DNA from: Deltaproteobacteria bacterium
Lineage (GTDB): Bacteria > Desulfobacterota > Dissulfuribacteria > Dissulfuribacterales > QOAL01
DNA: 5,516 bases
NCBI GenBank assembly: GCA_027068235.1
Contig: JAMOUE010000436.1
Coordinates: 1 to 5,516, forward strand
Direction: 5' to 3'
The notes below the pieces were generated by a model that saw only the letters and a list, made by a program, of their open reading frames with translations, was not told where the DNA came from and did no database searches. Shown here in pieces: positions 1 to 5,516 of this stretch (its first letter is position 1; every line of letters starts with the position of its first letter). Position numbers and translations under genes: made by a program.

Positions 1-277
1 CCATTCTAATAGCCCTTATCACAGAAACAGGAAGAGATAAAGCTGCTGCAATCAAGCCACCAATACTTCTACCCTTAAGTGGCCTAACAGAAAGTACTCT
101 ATAATCCCAGGGCCTTTTAGATAAAACACTCTTTTCTACTGGCCTGCCGGTGCCAATCCACAAAACTTCAACTGGGCAAAACGTTGCCATCTCTTCAGCT
201 ATAGCAATCCCTGGAAACAGATGGCCACCTGTACCCCCTCCTGCTATTAACAGTCTCACTCTATTCATATTCGTCAT
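1..277 (-). CDS. murG: MurG, UDP-GlcNAc:lipid I N-acetylglucosaminyltransferase (N-terminal part only)
   Basis: MurG is a GT-B fold glycosyltransferase at the inner face of the membrane that adds GlcNAc from UDP-GlcNAc to lipid I, giving lipid II. The visible 92 codons begin MTNMNRVRLLIAGGGTGGH. The glycine-rich loop GGGTGGH (about residues 13-19) followed by LFPGIAIAEE is the family signature of the acceptor-binding N-terminal domain. The later stretch RPLKGRSIGGLIAAALSLP matches the region around the second loop in E. coli MurG. The frame stays open to the left edge, so roughly three quarters of the protein is missing. The ATG at 277-275 shares one base with the murD stop (TAATG), and an in-frame ATG at 268-266 is an alternative start. 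Neither has a visible Shine-Dalgarno sequence, so initiation probably depends on ribosomes finishing murD. In most dcw clusters ftsW separates murD from murG; here it does not. Confidence 0.95.
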   Translation of the reverse strand, partial: MTNMNRVRLLIAGGGTGGHLFPGIAIAEEMATFCPVEVLWIGTGRPVEKSVLSKRPWDYRVLSVRPLKGRSIGGLIAAALSLPVSVIRAIRM

Positions 278-279
278 TA
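275..279 (-). promoter_or_regulatory. murD stop / murG start overlap (TAATG)
   Basis: On the coding strand the murD stop TAA (279-277) and a murG ATG (277-275) share one base. The preceding 20 or so bases are A/T-rich and hold no GGAGG-like sequence. This arrangement is typical of termination-reinitiation coupling; that reading is an inference. A second in-frame ATG three codons downstream (268-266) could also be used. Confidence 0.6.
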
Positions 280-1683
280 ACATTTATTATTAAAGGCTTT
301 CTCAACCCCTTGCCTATATGCCTGGCCACGCTCTTTGTAGTTTGAAAACATATCAAAGCTTGCGCAGGCCGGAGACAATACCACCACGTCTCCTTTTTTT
401 GCCATAGAACCTGCTTCAACTACGGCCTTTTTCATAACCTCTTGGCCAGACTGCCCTTGAATTACTACAACGGTTTTAAAATAATCCTTAACGCTTTGAG
501 CCATTTCTGTGGCACTCTCACCAATTAACACAAGCCCCCTTATCCTAGCCCCGGTTCCATTTCCAATACTTGCCAAAATCTTGCCAAAATTTGAGAAATC
601 CTCGCCTTTTGCCCTACCACCAGCAATTAAAACTACATTTTCTTCCAATGATTTAAGGCCTGTTATTAATGCATGCAGATTTGTCGCTTTGGAATCATCA
701 ATAAAGGTTATCCCATTATAGACACCTATTGTCTCTAGCCGATGGGATGGAGGCACAAAACTCCCCAGTGCCTTTTCAATCTGTTGTAGTTTAGACCCTA
801 CACTATGGGCACAAATTATGGCAGCCGTTAGATTTTCAAGGTTATGCCTGCCATTAAGACTCCAGCCAGATATATTTATCTCTAGTTCATCATTACCATA
901 AGGGATGTAAAGTTTTGATGCGGATTCATCACACCTGACATCTTTAAGCATCACTACCTGGCCAACCACATTGAAATCTTCTGCCCCCTTACCAAGAACA
1001 GCCACACACTTGTTATCTTGATACTCAAAAAGCCGCTCTTTTGCCCTTTTGTAGCCAGCCATATCCCCATGCCTATCCAGATGATCTGGTGCAACATTTA
1101 GGCAGACAGCTGCCTGGAACCTTGGTTTCTTTAAGTTAAGTATATGTGTTTGAGGAAAGTATTCCAGTTGAAAACTGCTAATTTCCAATACGGCACACGT
1201 CTTTCCGTCATTTTTATGAAAAAGGTCAAAGAGTGGGGGGGAGATATTTCCAGCACAAACGGCAGTTATTCCAGTTTCATTCAATAGATGAGTAGCAAGG
1301 AGTGTTGTTGTGGTCTTACCATTTGTTCCTGTAATTCCAATCAAAGGGCCTGTCCACATGCAAGAGGCAAGGTACAACTCACCAACAACAAATATTCCTC
1401 TCTCATTTGCTTCTGCAACCAGTGGATGCGTAACGGGAATTCCAGGACTCACAACCAACATATCAAGAGGTTTCGAAAAAATCTCCTTACCTAATGATGA
1501 AGAAAGACATTCAACTCCACTTTCTTCACACCATGATACAAAGGTCTTGTCCCAATCATCCTTGGCCTTATCATCCACACAAATAACCTGTGCACCTTGC
1601 TCCCTAAGCCAGCGTGCCGCAGACATGCCTGCCTCTCCCATACCTAGGATGGCAACTTTTTTGTCGTTAAAAGTCAAGTTCAA
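277..1683 (-). CDS. murD: MurD, UDP-N-acetylmuramoyl-L-alanine:D-glutamate ligase
   Basis: Cytoplasmic ATP-dependent ligase that adds D-glutamate to UDP-MurNAc-L-Ala. The 468 residues cover all three Mur ligase domains: an N-terminal Rossmann-like UDP-binding domain (GMGEAG 14-19, SPGIP 79-83), the central ATPase domain with P-loop GITGTNGKTTTT (116-127), EISSFQLE (167-174), NVAPDHLDRH (196-205) and the lysine expected to be carbamylated (K215 in YKRAKERLF), then GRHNLENLTAA (278-288). The C-terminal domain has HRLE (314-317), DDSKATN (329-335), GGRAKGEDF (355-363) and LSPACASFDMFSNYKERG (436-453). It is somewhat longer than E. coli MurD (438 aa), with extra residues near 177-190 and 370-382. 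The start is TTG at 1683-1681: an in-frame TGA lies four codons upstream, and GAGG sits 7 nt before the TTG. It follows mraY after 4 bp and overlaps murG by one base. A second in-frame TTG at 1677-1675 has poorer spacing. Confidence 0.97.
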   Translation of the reverse strand: MNLTFNDKKVAILGMGEAGMSAARWLREQGAQVICVDDKAKDDWDKTFVSWCEESGVECLSSSLGKEIFSKPLDMLVVSPGIPVTHPLVAEANERGIFVVGELYLASCMWTGPLIGITGTNGKTTTTLLATHLLNETGITAVCAGNISPPLFDLFHKNDGKTCAVLEISSFQLEYFPQTHILNLKKPRFQAAVCLNVAPDHLDRHGDMAGYKRAKERLFEYQDNKCVAVLGKGAEDFNVVGQVVMLKDVRCDESASKLYIPYGNDELEINISGWSLNGRHNLENLTAAIICAHSVGSKLQQIEKALGSFVPPSHRLETIGVYNGITFIDDSKATNLHALITGLKSLEENVVLIAGGRAKGEDFSNFGKILASIGNGTGARIRGLVLIGESATEMAQSVKDYFKTVVVIQGQSGQEVMKKAVVEAGSMAKKGDVVVLSPACASFDMFSNYKERGQAYRQGVEKAFNNKC

Positions 1684-1701
1684 GTGCCTACCTCAACTTG
1701 A
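1674..1701 (-). promoter_or_regulatory. Potential stem-loop spanning the mraY-murD junction and the murD start
   Basis: A perfect 7-bp inverted repeat (TCAAGTT at 1674-1680, AACTTGA at 1695-1701 on the plus strand) flanks a 14-nt loop. In the mRNA the loop holds the GAGG ribosome binding site, the mraY stop TAG and the murD start UUG. The 5' arm can instead pair over 6 bp (1696-1701 with 1680-1685), which puts the start codon inside the stem. Translation through the end of mraY would melt either form. The repeat is seen directly; a regulatory role is inference, and a 7-bp repeat can arise by chance. Confidence 0.4.
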
Positions 1702-2767
1702 GCGTACTTATTGCCACAAGGCCAAGTAGCACGGATATGATCCAAAACCTCACTATAATCTTCGGCTCGGGCCAACCGAGCATTTCAAAATGGTGGTGCA
1801 GAGGGGCCATTTTAAAAATACGCCTTCCCTTGGTTATCTTGAAATATCCAACCTGCAGGGCCACTGAAAGTGCCTCGGCAACAAAGACTCCGCCAACTAT
1901 TGCAAGGAGAATCTCCTGTTTGGACAAGACAGCTACTATCCCAAGCATCCCACCCATTGTGAGAGATCCCACATCTCCCATAAAGATTTCGGCTGGATAG
2001 CTGTTGTACCAGAGAAACCCTAGGCCAGCTCCAACCATTGCACCGCAAAATACAGACAACTCTCCTACCCCCGGCACATAGGGAATCTGTAGATAGTTGG
2101 CCAAACCGGAGTGACCTGCCAGATAACAAAAAAGCGTGTACACTGCCGAAGAAATGACAAACGGACCTGTTGCAAGTCCATCTAAGCCATCTGTCAAATT
2201 CACGGCATTAGAGGAACCGGCCACAACCAGGAAGGCGAAAAATATGTAAAAAAGTCCGAGATCTGGCCGAAGATTCTTGAAAAATGGGACGCTTAACCTA
2301 GTATCCCAATGACCACTTTTAATCAAGATAACTGCACAGATGCATACCAGTAAGGCCTGAACGATTAGCTTCCATCTACCTTCTAGGCCATCACTGCTTT
2401 TCTTTCGCACCTTTAAGAAATCATCACAAAAGCCAATTGCGCCAAACCCAGCAAGTATGATCATACACACCCAGAGATAAAGGTTTGTAAGGTCTCCCCA
2501 AAGAAGGGTTGATGCCATTATTGCAAAATTGATGAGTATGCCACCCATGCTGGGCGTACCACTTTTTTTCAGGTGTCTTTTAGGGCCATCCTCCCTTACT
2601 ACCTGGCCAAACTGCAACTCTTTTATCTTTCGTATAAACCAGGGACCCAAGAAAAGGGTTATGGCCAACGCAGTGACCGCTGCATAGATGGTGCGGAACG
2701 TAATATAGCGAAATACATTTAGTAGAGGGAAATGGATATGAAGTGGATAAAGCAGATGGTACAACAT
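1688..2767 (-). CDS. mraY: MraY, phospho-N-acetylmuramoyl-pentapeptide transferase
   Basis: Integral membrane enzyme of the polyprenyl-phosphate hexose-1-phosphate transferase family. It moves phospho-MurNAc-pentapeptide from UMP to undecaprenyl phosphate, making lipid I. The 359 residues (E. coli has 360) are mostly hydrophobic and fit the usual ten membrane segments. Conserved cytoplasmic motifs are all present: GTPSMGG (70-76), the Asp pair in FCDDFLK (D115 and D116), NLTDGLDGLA (190-199), FMGDVGSL (catalytic-site D265) and PLHHHFE (His 324-326). An in-frame GTG at 2770 could be taken as the start, but GGAGGG at 2774-2779 lies only 3 nt from it and an ideal 6 nt from the ATG at 2767-2765, so I choose the ATG. 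This ATG shares one base with the murF stop (TGATG), indicating translational coupling. The stop TAG is followed 4 bp later by murD. No missing residue or truncation is seen. Confidence 0.98.
   Translation of the reverse strand: MLYHLLYPLHIHFPLLNVFRYITFRTIYAAVTALAITLFLGPWFIRKIKELQFGQVVREDGPKRHLKKSGTPSMGGILINFAIMASTLLWGDLTNLYLWVCMIILAGFGAIGFCDDFLKVRKKSSDGLEGRWKLIVQALLVCICAVILIKSGHWDTRLSVPFFKNLRPDLGLFYIFFAFLVVAGSSNAVNLTDGLDGLATGPFVISSAVYTLFCYLAGHSGLANYLQIPYVPGVGELSVFCGAMVGAGLGFLWYNSYPAEIFMGDVGSLTMGGMLGIVAVLSKQEILLAIVGGVFVAEALSVALQVGYFKITKGRRIFKMAPLHHHFEMLGWPEPKIIVRFWIISVLLGLVAISTLKLR
1691..1694 (-). promoter_or_regulatory. Ribosome binding site of murD
   Basis: GAGG on the coding strand lies 7 nt before the TTG at 1683-1681 and directly precedes the mraY stop codon. 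It supports the TTG as the true murD start over the downstream in-frame TTG, which would be 13 nt away. Confidence 0.7.
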
Positions 2768-5516
2768 CACTTTCCCTCCACTAGTCTCTGTTTTATTACA
2801 TTACCAACCTCTTCAAGTCTTACTCCCCGTGAACCCTTGAGCAGAACTACCCTCTTGGTGCCGTTAAAAAAAGTACCTTCCTCTTGTGCCAAAAAAGAGG
2901 CGGCCTCTTGTGCATTTTCAAAGGTCAAAATGCGGCTTTCAGCCAAACCTTGCTCTATAGCTCCTTTGGCTATGATTGCAGACATCTTTCCAACTGCAAC
3001 TAGTATGGATGGATCAATGGAAGCAGCCTTTTTTCCAAGCTCAAGATGGAATCTTTCCGTTTGCTCTCCAAGCTCTAGCATGTCACCAAGTACCAAATTC
3101 TTGCCATATGCCCCTTTAAGTTCCTTTACATATTCAATGGCTGCATCCATAGATGCAGGATTGGCATTGTATGAATCATCTACGATGATCCAGCCTGAAA
3201 ACTCCTCAATATTCATGCGCCCACTTGGAGGCTCACAAGCCTGAATGCCACGAACTATATCTTTTCTATCGATACCAAGGCCCATACCAACAGCAAATGC
3301 ACCTGCTATATTGTACACATTGGCCTTTCCAAACAGTTTCGACTGCACCTCCACATCCTTTCCATCCACCTGAAATTGCACAAACAATCCCTCTCCAGTA
3401 AAACGCCACGCCTTCACCACAACGGCATGATCAATACCAGCCTTTTCTGCCTTTTCTGCATCAAATCCAAAGCCCCACTTGATGGAGGCCCGGGTACGTT
3501 TCAAATTCTCTAATATCAATTCATCATCAAAATTCACTACAGCCGTGCCATGTACCGGTAGGCTTTGAAGCAAAAAGCCCTTTTCATAAGCAATATTCTC
3601 AATACTTCCCAAACCTTCCAGATGTACTGGCCTTATACAGGTAACAATTCCAATCTCTGGCCGTGCTATCTGGCAAAGGCGCTCTATCTCACCAGGGACA
3701 TTCGTCCCCATTTCCAAAACGGCCCACTGTGTACCAGGCTCCATAGAAAAGATAGTAAGAGGAAGACCGATGAGATTGTTGAAATTACCCTTGGTTGCGC
3801 CGGTGCGAAAAGCTGTAGCCACCACTGACGAAACAAGTTCCTTGGTTGTGGTCTTACCACAACTCCCTGTTATGCCAATGGTCTTCATCGCCAAAAAACG
3901 CCGATACCACGACGCAAACCCACCCAAAGAAAAAAGAGTGTCTTCTACCTGCACAACTGGACCAAACTCGCTATCACAACGACCAACTTCGCACACAGCC
4001 CCTACAGCACCACTTTCCAGGGCCTTACTTACAAAACGGTTTCCATCAAACCGTTCTCCCCGAAGCGCCCAAAATATGGCACCGCTTTTAACCGCCCTGC
4101 TATCAGTCGAAATGGAATTAAATTTTATAAATTGATGTCTCTTCTGACACTGTCCCTTTGTCACGCTAGCGATATTTCTCACAATAGGATGAAAACCATC
4201 TATTTCACGCTTACGATGCGACAACTTGGCGATTTCAAGACCTTTTTTCAGTACCTGCCTATCATCAAAAGGCAATTTCTTGTTACCAACCACCTGGTAA
4301 TCCTCATGGCCTTTTCCTGCCACAAGTATTATGTCAGCAGTTTCTGCCTGGGCACAGGCAAAATAGATGGCTTCTTTTCTATCTTCAATTACACGCACCT
4401 TGGATAACAGGTCTCCATCTATCCCATCGAGCATCTGATCTAGAATTTGAGATGGATTCTCTGTGCGTGGATTATCAGAGGTGAATATTGATAAGTCAGA
4501 ATATTTTGCAGAAATATGGGCCATTTCTGGCCTTTTGCCCTTATCTCGATCTCCACCACAACCTATCACTGTTATGATGCGTCCTGACCCCTTAATCTCA
4601 TGTAAGGCCTTCAAGACACTCTTTACTGCATCGGGCGTATGTGCATAATCAACCAAGGCTGTTGCAGTTCTCTCACCCTTGCCAACTGGTTCAAGCCTTC
4701 CAGGAATCATCTGCAGGGACTCTATTCCCTCTTTTATGGCCTTTAGAGGAATATCAAGGGCTGACGCAACCCCAATAGCTGCCAATATATTGGAAAGGTT
4801 GTGCCTTCCAATAAGGGGAGAATATATATTTAAGATATCACCTTTAACATCTATTTTAGCCCTAATCCCACCTATATTGAGTTCAAATTCCCTTACCGAT
4901 ACGTGCGCTTCATTTTCAGAATCAAGGGCGTATGACAACTTAAAAGGGGCCCGGCGTTCCCAAAGCCTTTTACCGTATGGATCGTCCAGATTTATGACAA
5001 ACCGCTTGGAAAATTCTGCAGTAAACAAACGGCTCTTTGCCCTAAAATAATCTTCTAGGTCCTTATGATAATCTAGATGATCCCTTGTCAAGTTGGTAAA
5101 AAGTGCTACTTCAAATGAGCAGCCTTCCACCCTACCTTGATCAAGGGCATGTGAGGAAACTTCGGTAATAACATATTGGGCTCCTGCATCCAGGGCCTTT
5201 TTCAAAAACGAATGAAATGAGACACAGTCTGGAGTTGTAAGTGCAGAGGTAGTTTCATGGTCACCAATTCTTTGACATATTGTCCCTGAAACGGCGGTTT
5301 TCTTTCCATATGCCTTTAGAATAGCTTCTATCAAGTAAGAACATGTAGTCTTACCATTTGTTCCTGTGATTCCTATGACCTCGAGCTTAGAGCTTGGCTC
5401 ATCGAAAAAGGCGCTTATAACCTTTCCTGCCACCCTTTTGATATCCTCTACAAAAATGAGGGCTACGTCTTCTGGTATTATCTCCCTGGCCTTTGCAGAG
5501 TATTCATGTGGAACCA
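2767..5516 (-). CDS. murE-murF: MurE-MurF fusion: UDP-MurNAc-tripeptide synthetase joined to D-Ala-D-Ala-adding ligase (5' end missing)
   Basis: One open frame of 915 visible codons holds two consecutive cytoplasmic Mur ligases. The frame stays open through the right edge (VPHEYSAKAREIIPEDVALI precedes the first GTG), so the GTG at 5433-5431 is an internal valine and the true start lies outside; much of the MurE N-terminal domain is missing. Counting that GTG as residue 1, MurE shows P-loop GITGTNGKTT (21-30), TTPD (66-69), SSHALDQGR (93-101), NLTRDHLDYH (114-123), carbamylation lysine K133, GRHNLSN (209-215), DYAHTPDA (262-269), DNPRTENP (320-327) and GKGHEDYQ (373-380). DNPR with the GKGHE motif is the meso-diaminopimelate-type signature. 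MurF follows from about 411: TDSR (443-446), GERFDGN (459-465), P-loop GITGSCGKTTTKE (520-532), GNFNNLIGLPLT (549-560), EMGTNVPGEIE (574-584), HLEGLGS (604-610), lysine 618, DDSYNANP (752-759), VLGDMLELG (781-789) and LLKGSRG (864-870). Both active sites look intact apart from C599 and R601 in MurF. The stop TGA overlaps the mraY ATG. Confidence 0.96.
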   Translation of the reverse strand, partial: VPHEYSAKAREIIPEDVALIFVEDIKRVAGKVISAFFDEPSSKLEVIGITGTNGKTTCSYLIEAILKAYGKKTAVSGTICQRIGDHETTSALTTPDCVSFHSFLKKALDAGAQYVITEVSSHALDQGRVEGCSFEVALFTNLTRDHLDYHKDLEDYFRAKSRLFTAEFSKRFVINLDDPYGKRLWERRAPFKLSYALDSENEAHVSVREFELNIGGIRAKIDVKGDILNIYSPLIGRHNLSNILAAIGVASALDIPLKAIKEGIESLQMIPGRLEPVGKGERTATALVDYAHTPDAVKSVLKALHEIKGSGRIITVIGCGGDRDKGKRPEMAHISAKYSDLSIFTSDNPRTENPSQILDQMLDGIDGDLLSKVRVIEDRKEAIYFACAQAETADIILVAGKGHEDYQVVGNKKLPFDDRQVLKKGLEIAKLSHRKREIDGFHPIVRNIASVTKGQCQKRHQFIKFNSISTDSRAVKSGAIFWALRGERFDGNRFVSKALESGAVGAVCEVGRCDSEFGPVVQVEDTLFSLGGFASWYRRFLAMKTIGITGSCGKTTTKELVSSVVATAFRTGATKGNFNNLIGLPLTIFSMEPGTQWAVLEMGTNVPGEIERLCQIARPEIGIVTCIRPVHLEGLGSIENIAYEKGFLLQSLPVHGTAVVNFDDELILENLKRTRASIKWGFGFDAEKAEKAGIDHAVVVKAWRFTGEGLFVQFQVDGKDVEVQSKLFGKANVYNIAGAFAVGMGLGIDRKDIVRGIQACEPPSGRMNIEEFSGWIIVDDSYNANPASMDAAIEYVKELKGAYGKNLVLGDMLELGEQTERFHLELGKKAASIDPSILVAVGKMSAIIAKGAIEQGLAESRILTFENAQEAASFLAQEEGTFFNGTKRVVLLKGSRGVRLEEVGNVIKQRLVEGK
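2774..2779 (-). promoter_or_regulatory. Strong ribosome binding site of mraY inside the end of murF
   Basis: GGAGGG on the coding strand lies 6 nt before the ATG at 2767-2765 and within the last codons of the murE-murF gene. It is the best Shine-Dalgarno match at any junction in the window and decides the mraY start in favour of ATG over the overlapping GTG at 2770-2768. Confidence 0.85.
4201..4224 (-). other. MurE-MurF junction (very short linker)
   Basis: Residues 404-411 (counting the GTG at 5433 as 1) join the two enzymes. By comparison with E. coli, MurE ends about a dozen residues after its FDDR motif (389-392), near 402-404. MurF needs about 33 residues before its TDSR motif (443-446), placing its start near 411. 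That leaves only about six basic, polar residues (SHRKRE). The frame has no stop codon here, and I see no Shine-Dalgarno sequence before the nearby TTG (404) or GTG (418) codons that would suggest a separate murF start. Boundaries are estimated by eye. Confidence 0.75.

Noticed and set aside
394..400. Run of seven A followed by GGAG on the coding strand of murD, resembling a slippery frameshift site
   Set aside because: The normal frame encodes the conserved MurD C-terminus through AKKGDVVVLSPACASFD, so no frameshift is needed. Similar seven-base runs near 2563 and 2870 also lie in intact frames.
1684..1687. Possible promoter or terminator in the mraY-murD gap
   Set aside because: The gap is 4 bp. 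The nearby hairpin is not followed by a run of T and overlaps start and stop codons, so it does not look like a terminator.
1310..1729. 139-codon open frame on the plus strand opposite murD
   Set aside because: It is the reverse shadow of murD, including its P-loop region, and shows no family features.
1812..2129. 105-codon open frame on the minus strand inside mraY
   Set aside because: It is an alternate frame of mraY; the mraY frame carries all the conserved motifs, while this frame has only a Trp/Cys/Ser-rich translation.
2732..3244. 170-codon open frame on the plus strand opposite murF
   Set aside because: It lies antisense to well-conserved MurF coding sequence, its translation is low-complexity Ser/Pro-rich with no recognisable domain, and it has no supporting context.
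5431..5433. GTG as the start of murE
   Set aside because: The frame continues upstream to the window edge with typical MurE sequence (VPHEYSAKAREIIPEDVALI), and starting at GTG would remove the whole substrate-binding N-terminal domain.

Overview
The window is a slice of a bacterial division and cell-wall (dcw) cluster. All genes lie on the minus strand and are read from high to low coordinates. In transcription order they are: a fused murE-murF gene whose 5' end lies beyond the right edge, mraY, murD, and the first 92 codons of murG, cut by the left edge. Essentially every base is coding. The only intergenic gap is 4 bp (mraY-murD); the other two junctions overlap by one base. I see no promoter, terminator, RNA gene, mobile element, CRISPR array or other accessory DNA. 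The segment looks like the middle of one polycistronic operon whose control regions lie outside the window.

Together the products carry out consecutive steps of peptidoglycan precursor synthesis. MurD adds D-Glu to UDP-MurNAc-L-Ala. The MurE half adds a diamino acid, predicted to be meso-diaminopimelate from its DNPR motif. The MurF half adds D-Ala-D-Ala. MraY transfers the phospho-MurNAc-pentapeptide to undecaprenyl phosphate (lipid I), and MurG adds GlcNAc (lipid II). MurD, MurE and MurF are homologous ATP-dependent ligases; MraY is an integral membrane enzyme and MurG a peripheral one.

The host is a bacterium with a meso-DAP wall. GC content is moderate (mid-40s percent by eye). Gene order and protein style would fit a Gram-negative lineage such as Desulfobacterota (former Deltaproteobacteria), but this is a low-confidence guess.

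I did not find an undescribed system; this is core metabolism. The points worth a second look are the MurE-MurF fusion with almost no linker, the absence of ftsW between murD and murG, a potential hairpin around the non-AUG start of murD that could adopt two alternative pairings, the lack of a ribosome binding site for murG, two unusual residues in a conserved MurF motif, and an excess of the word GGCC.
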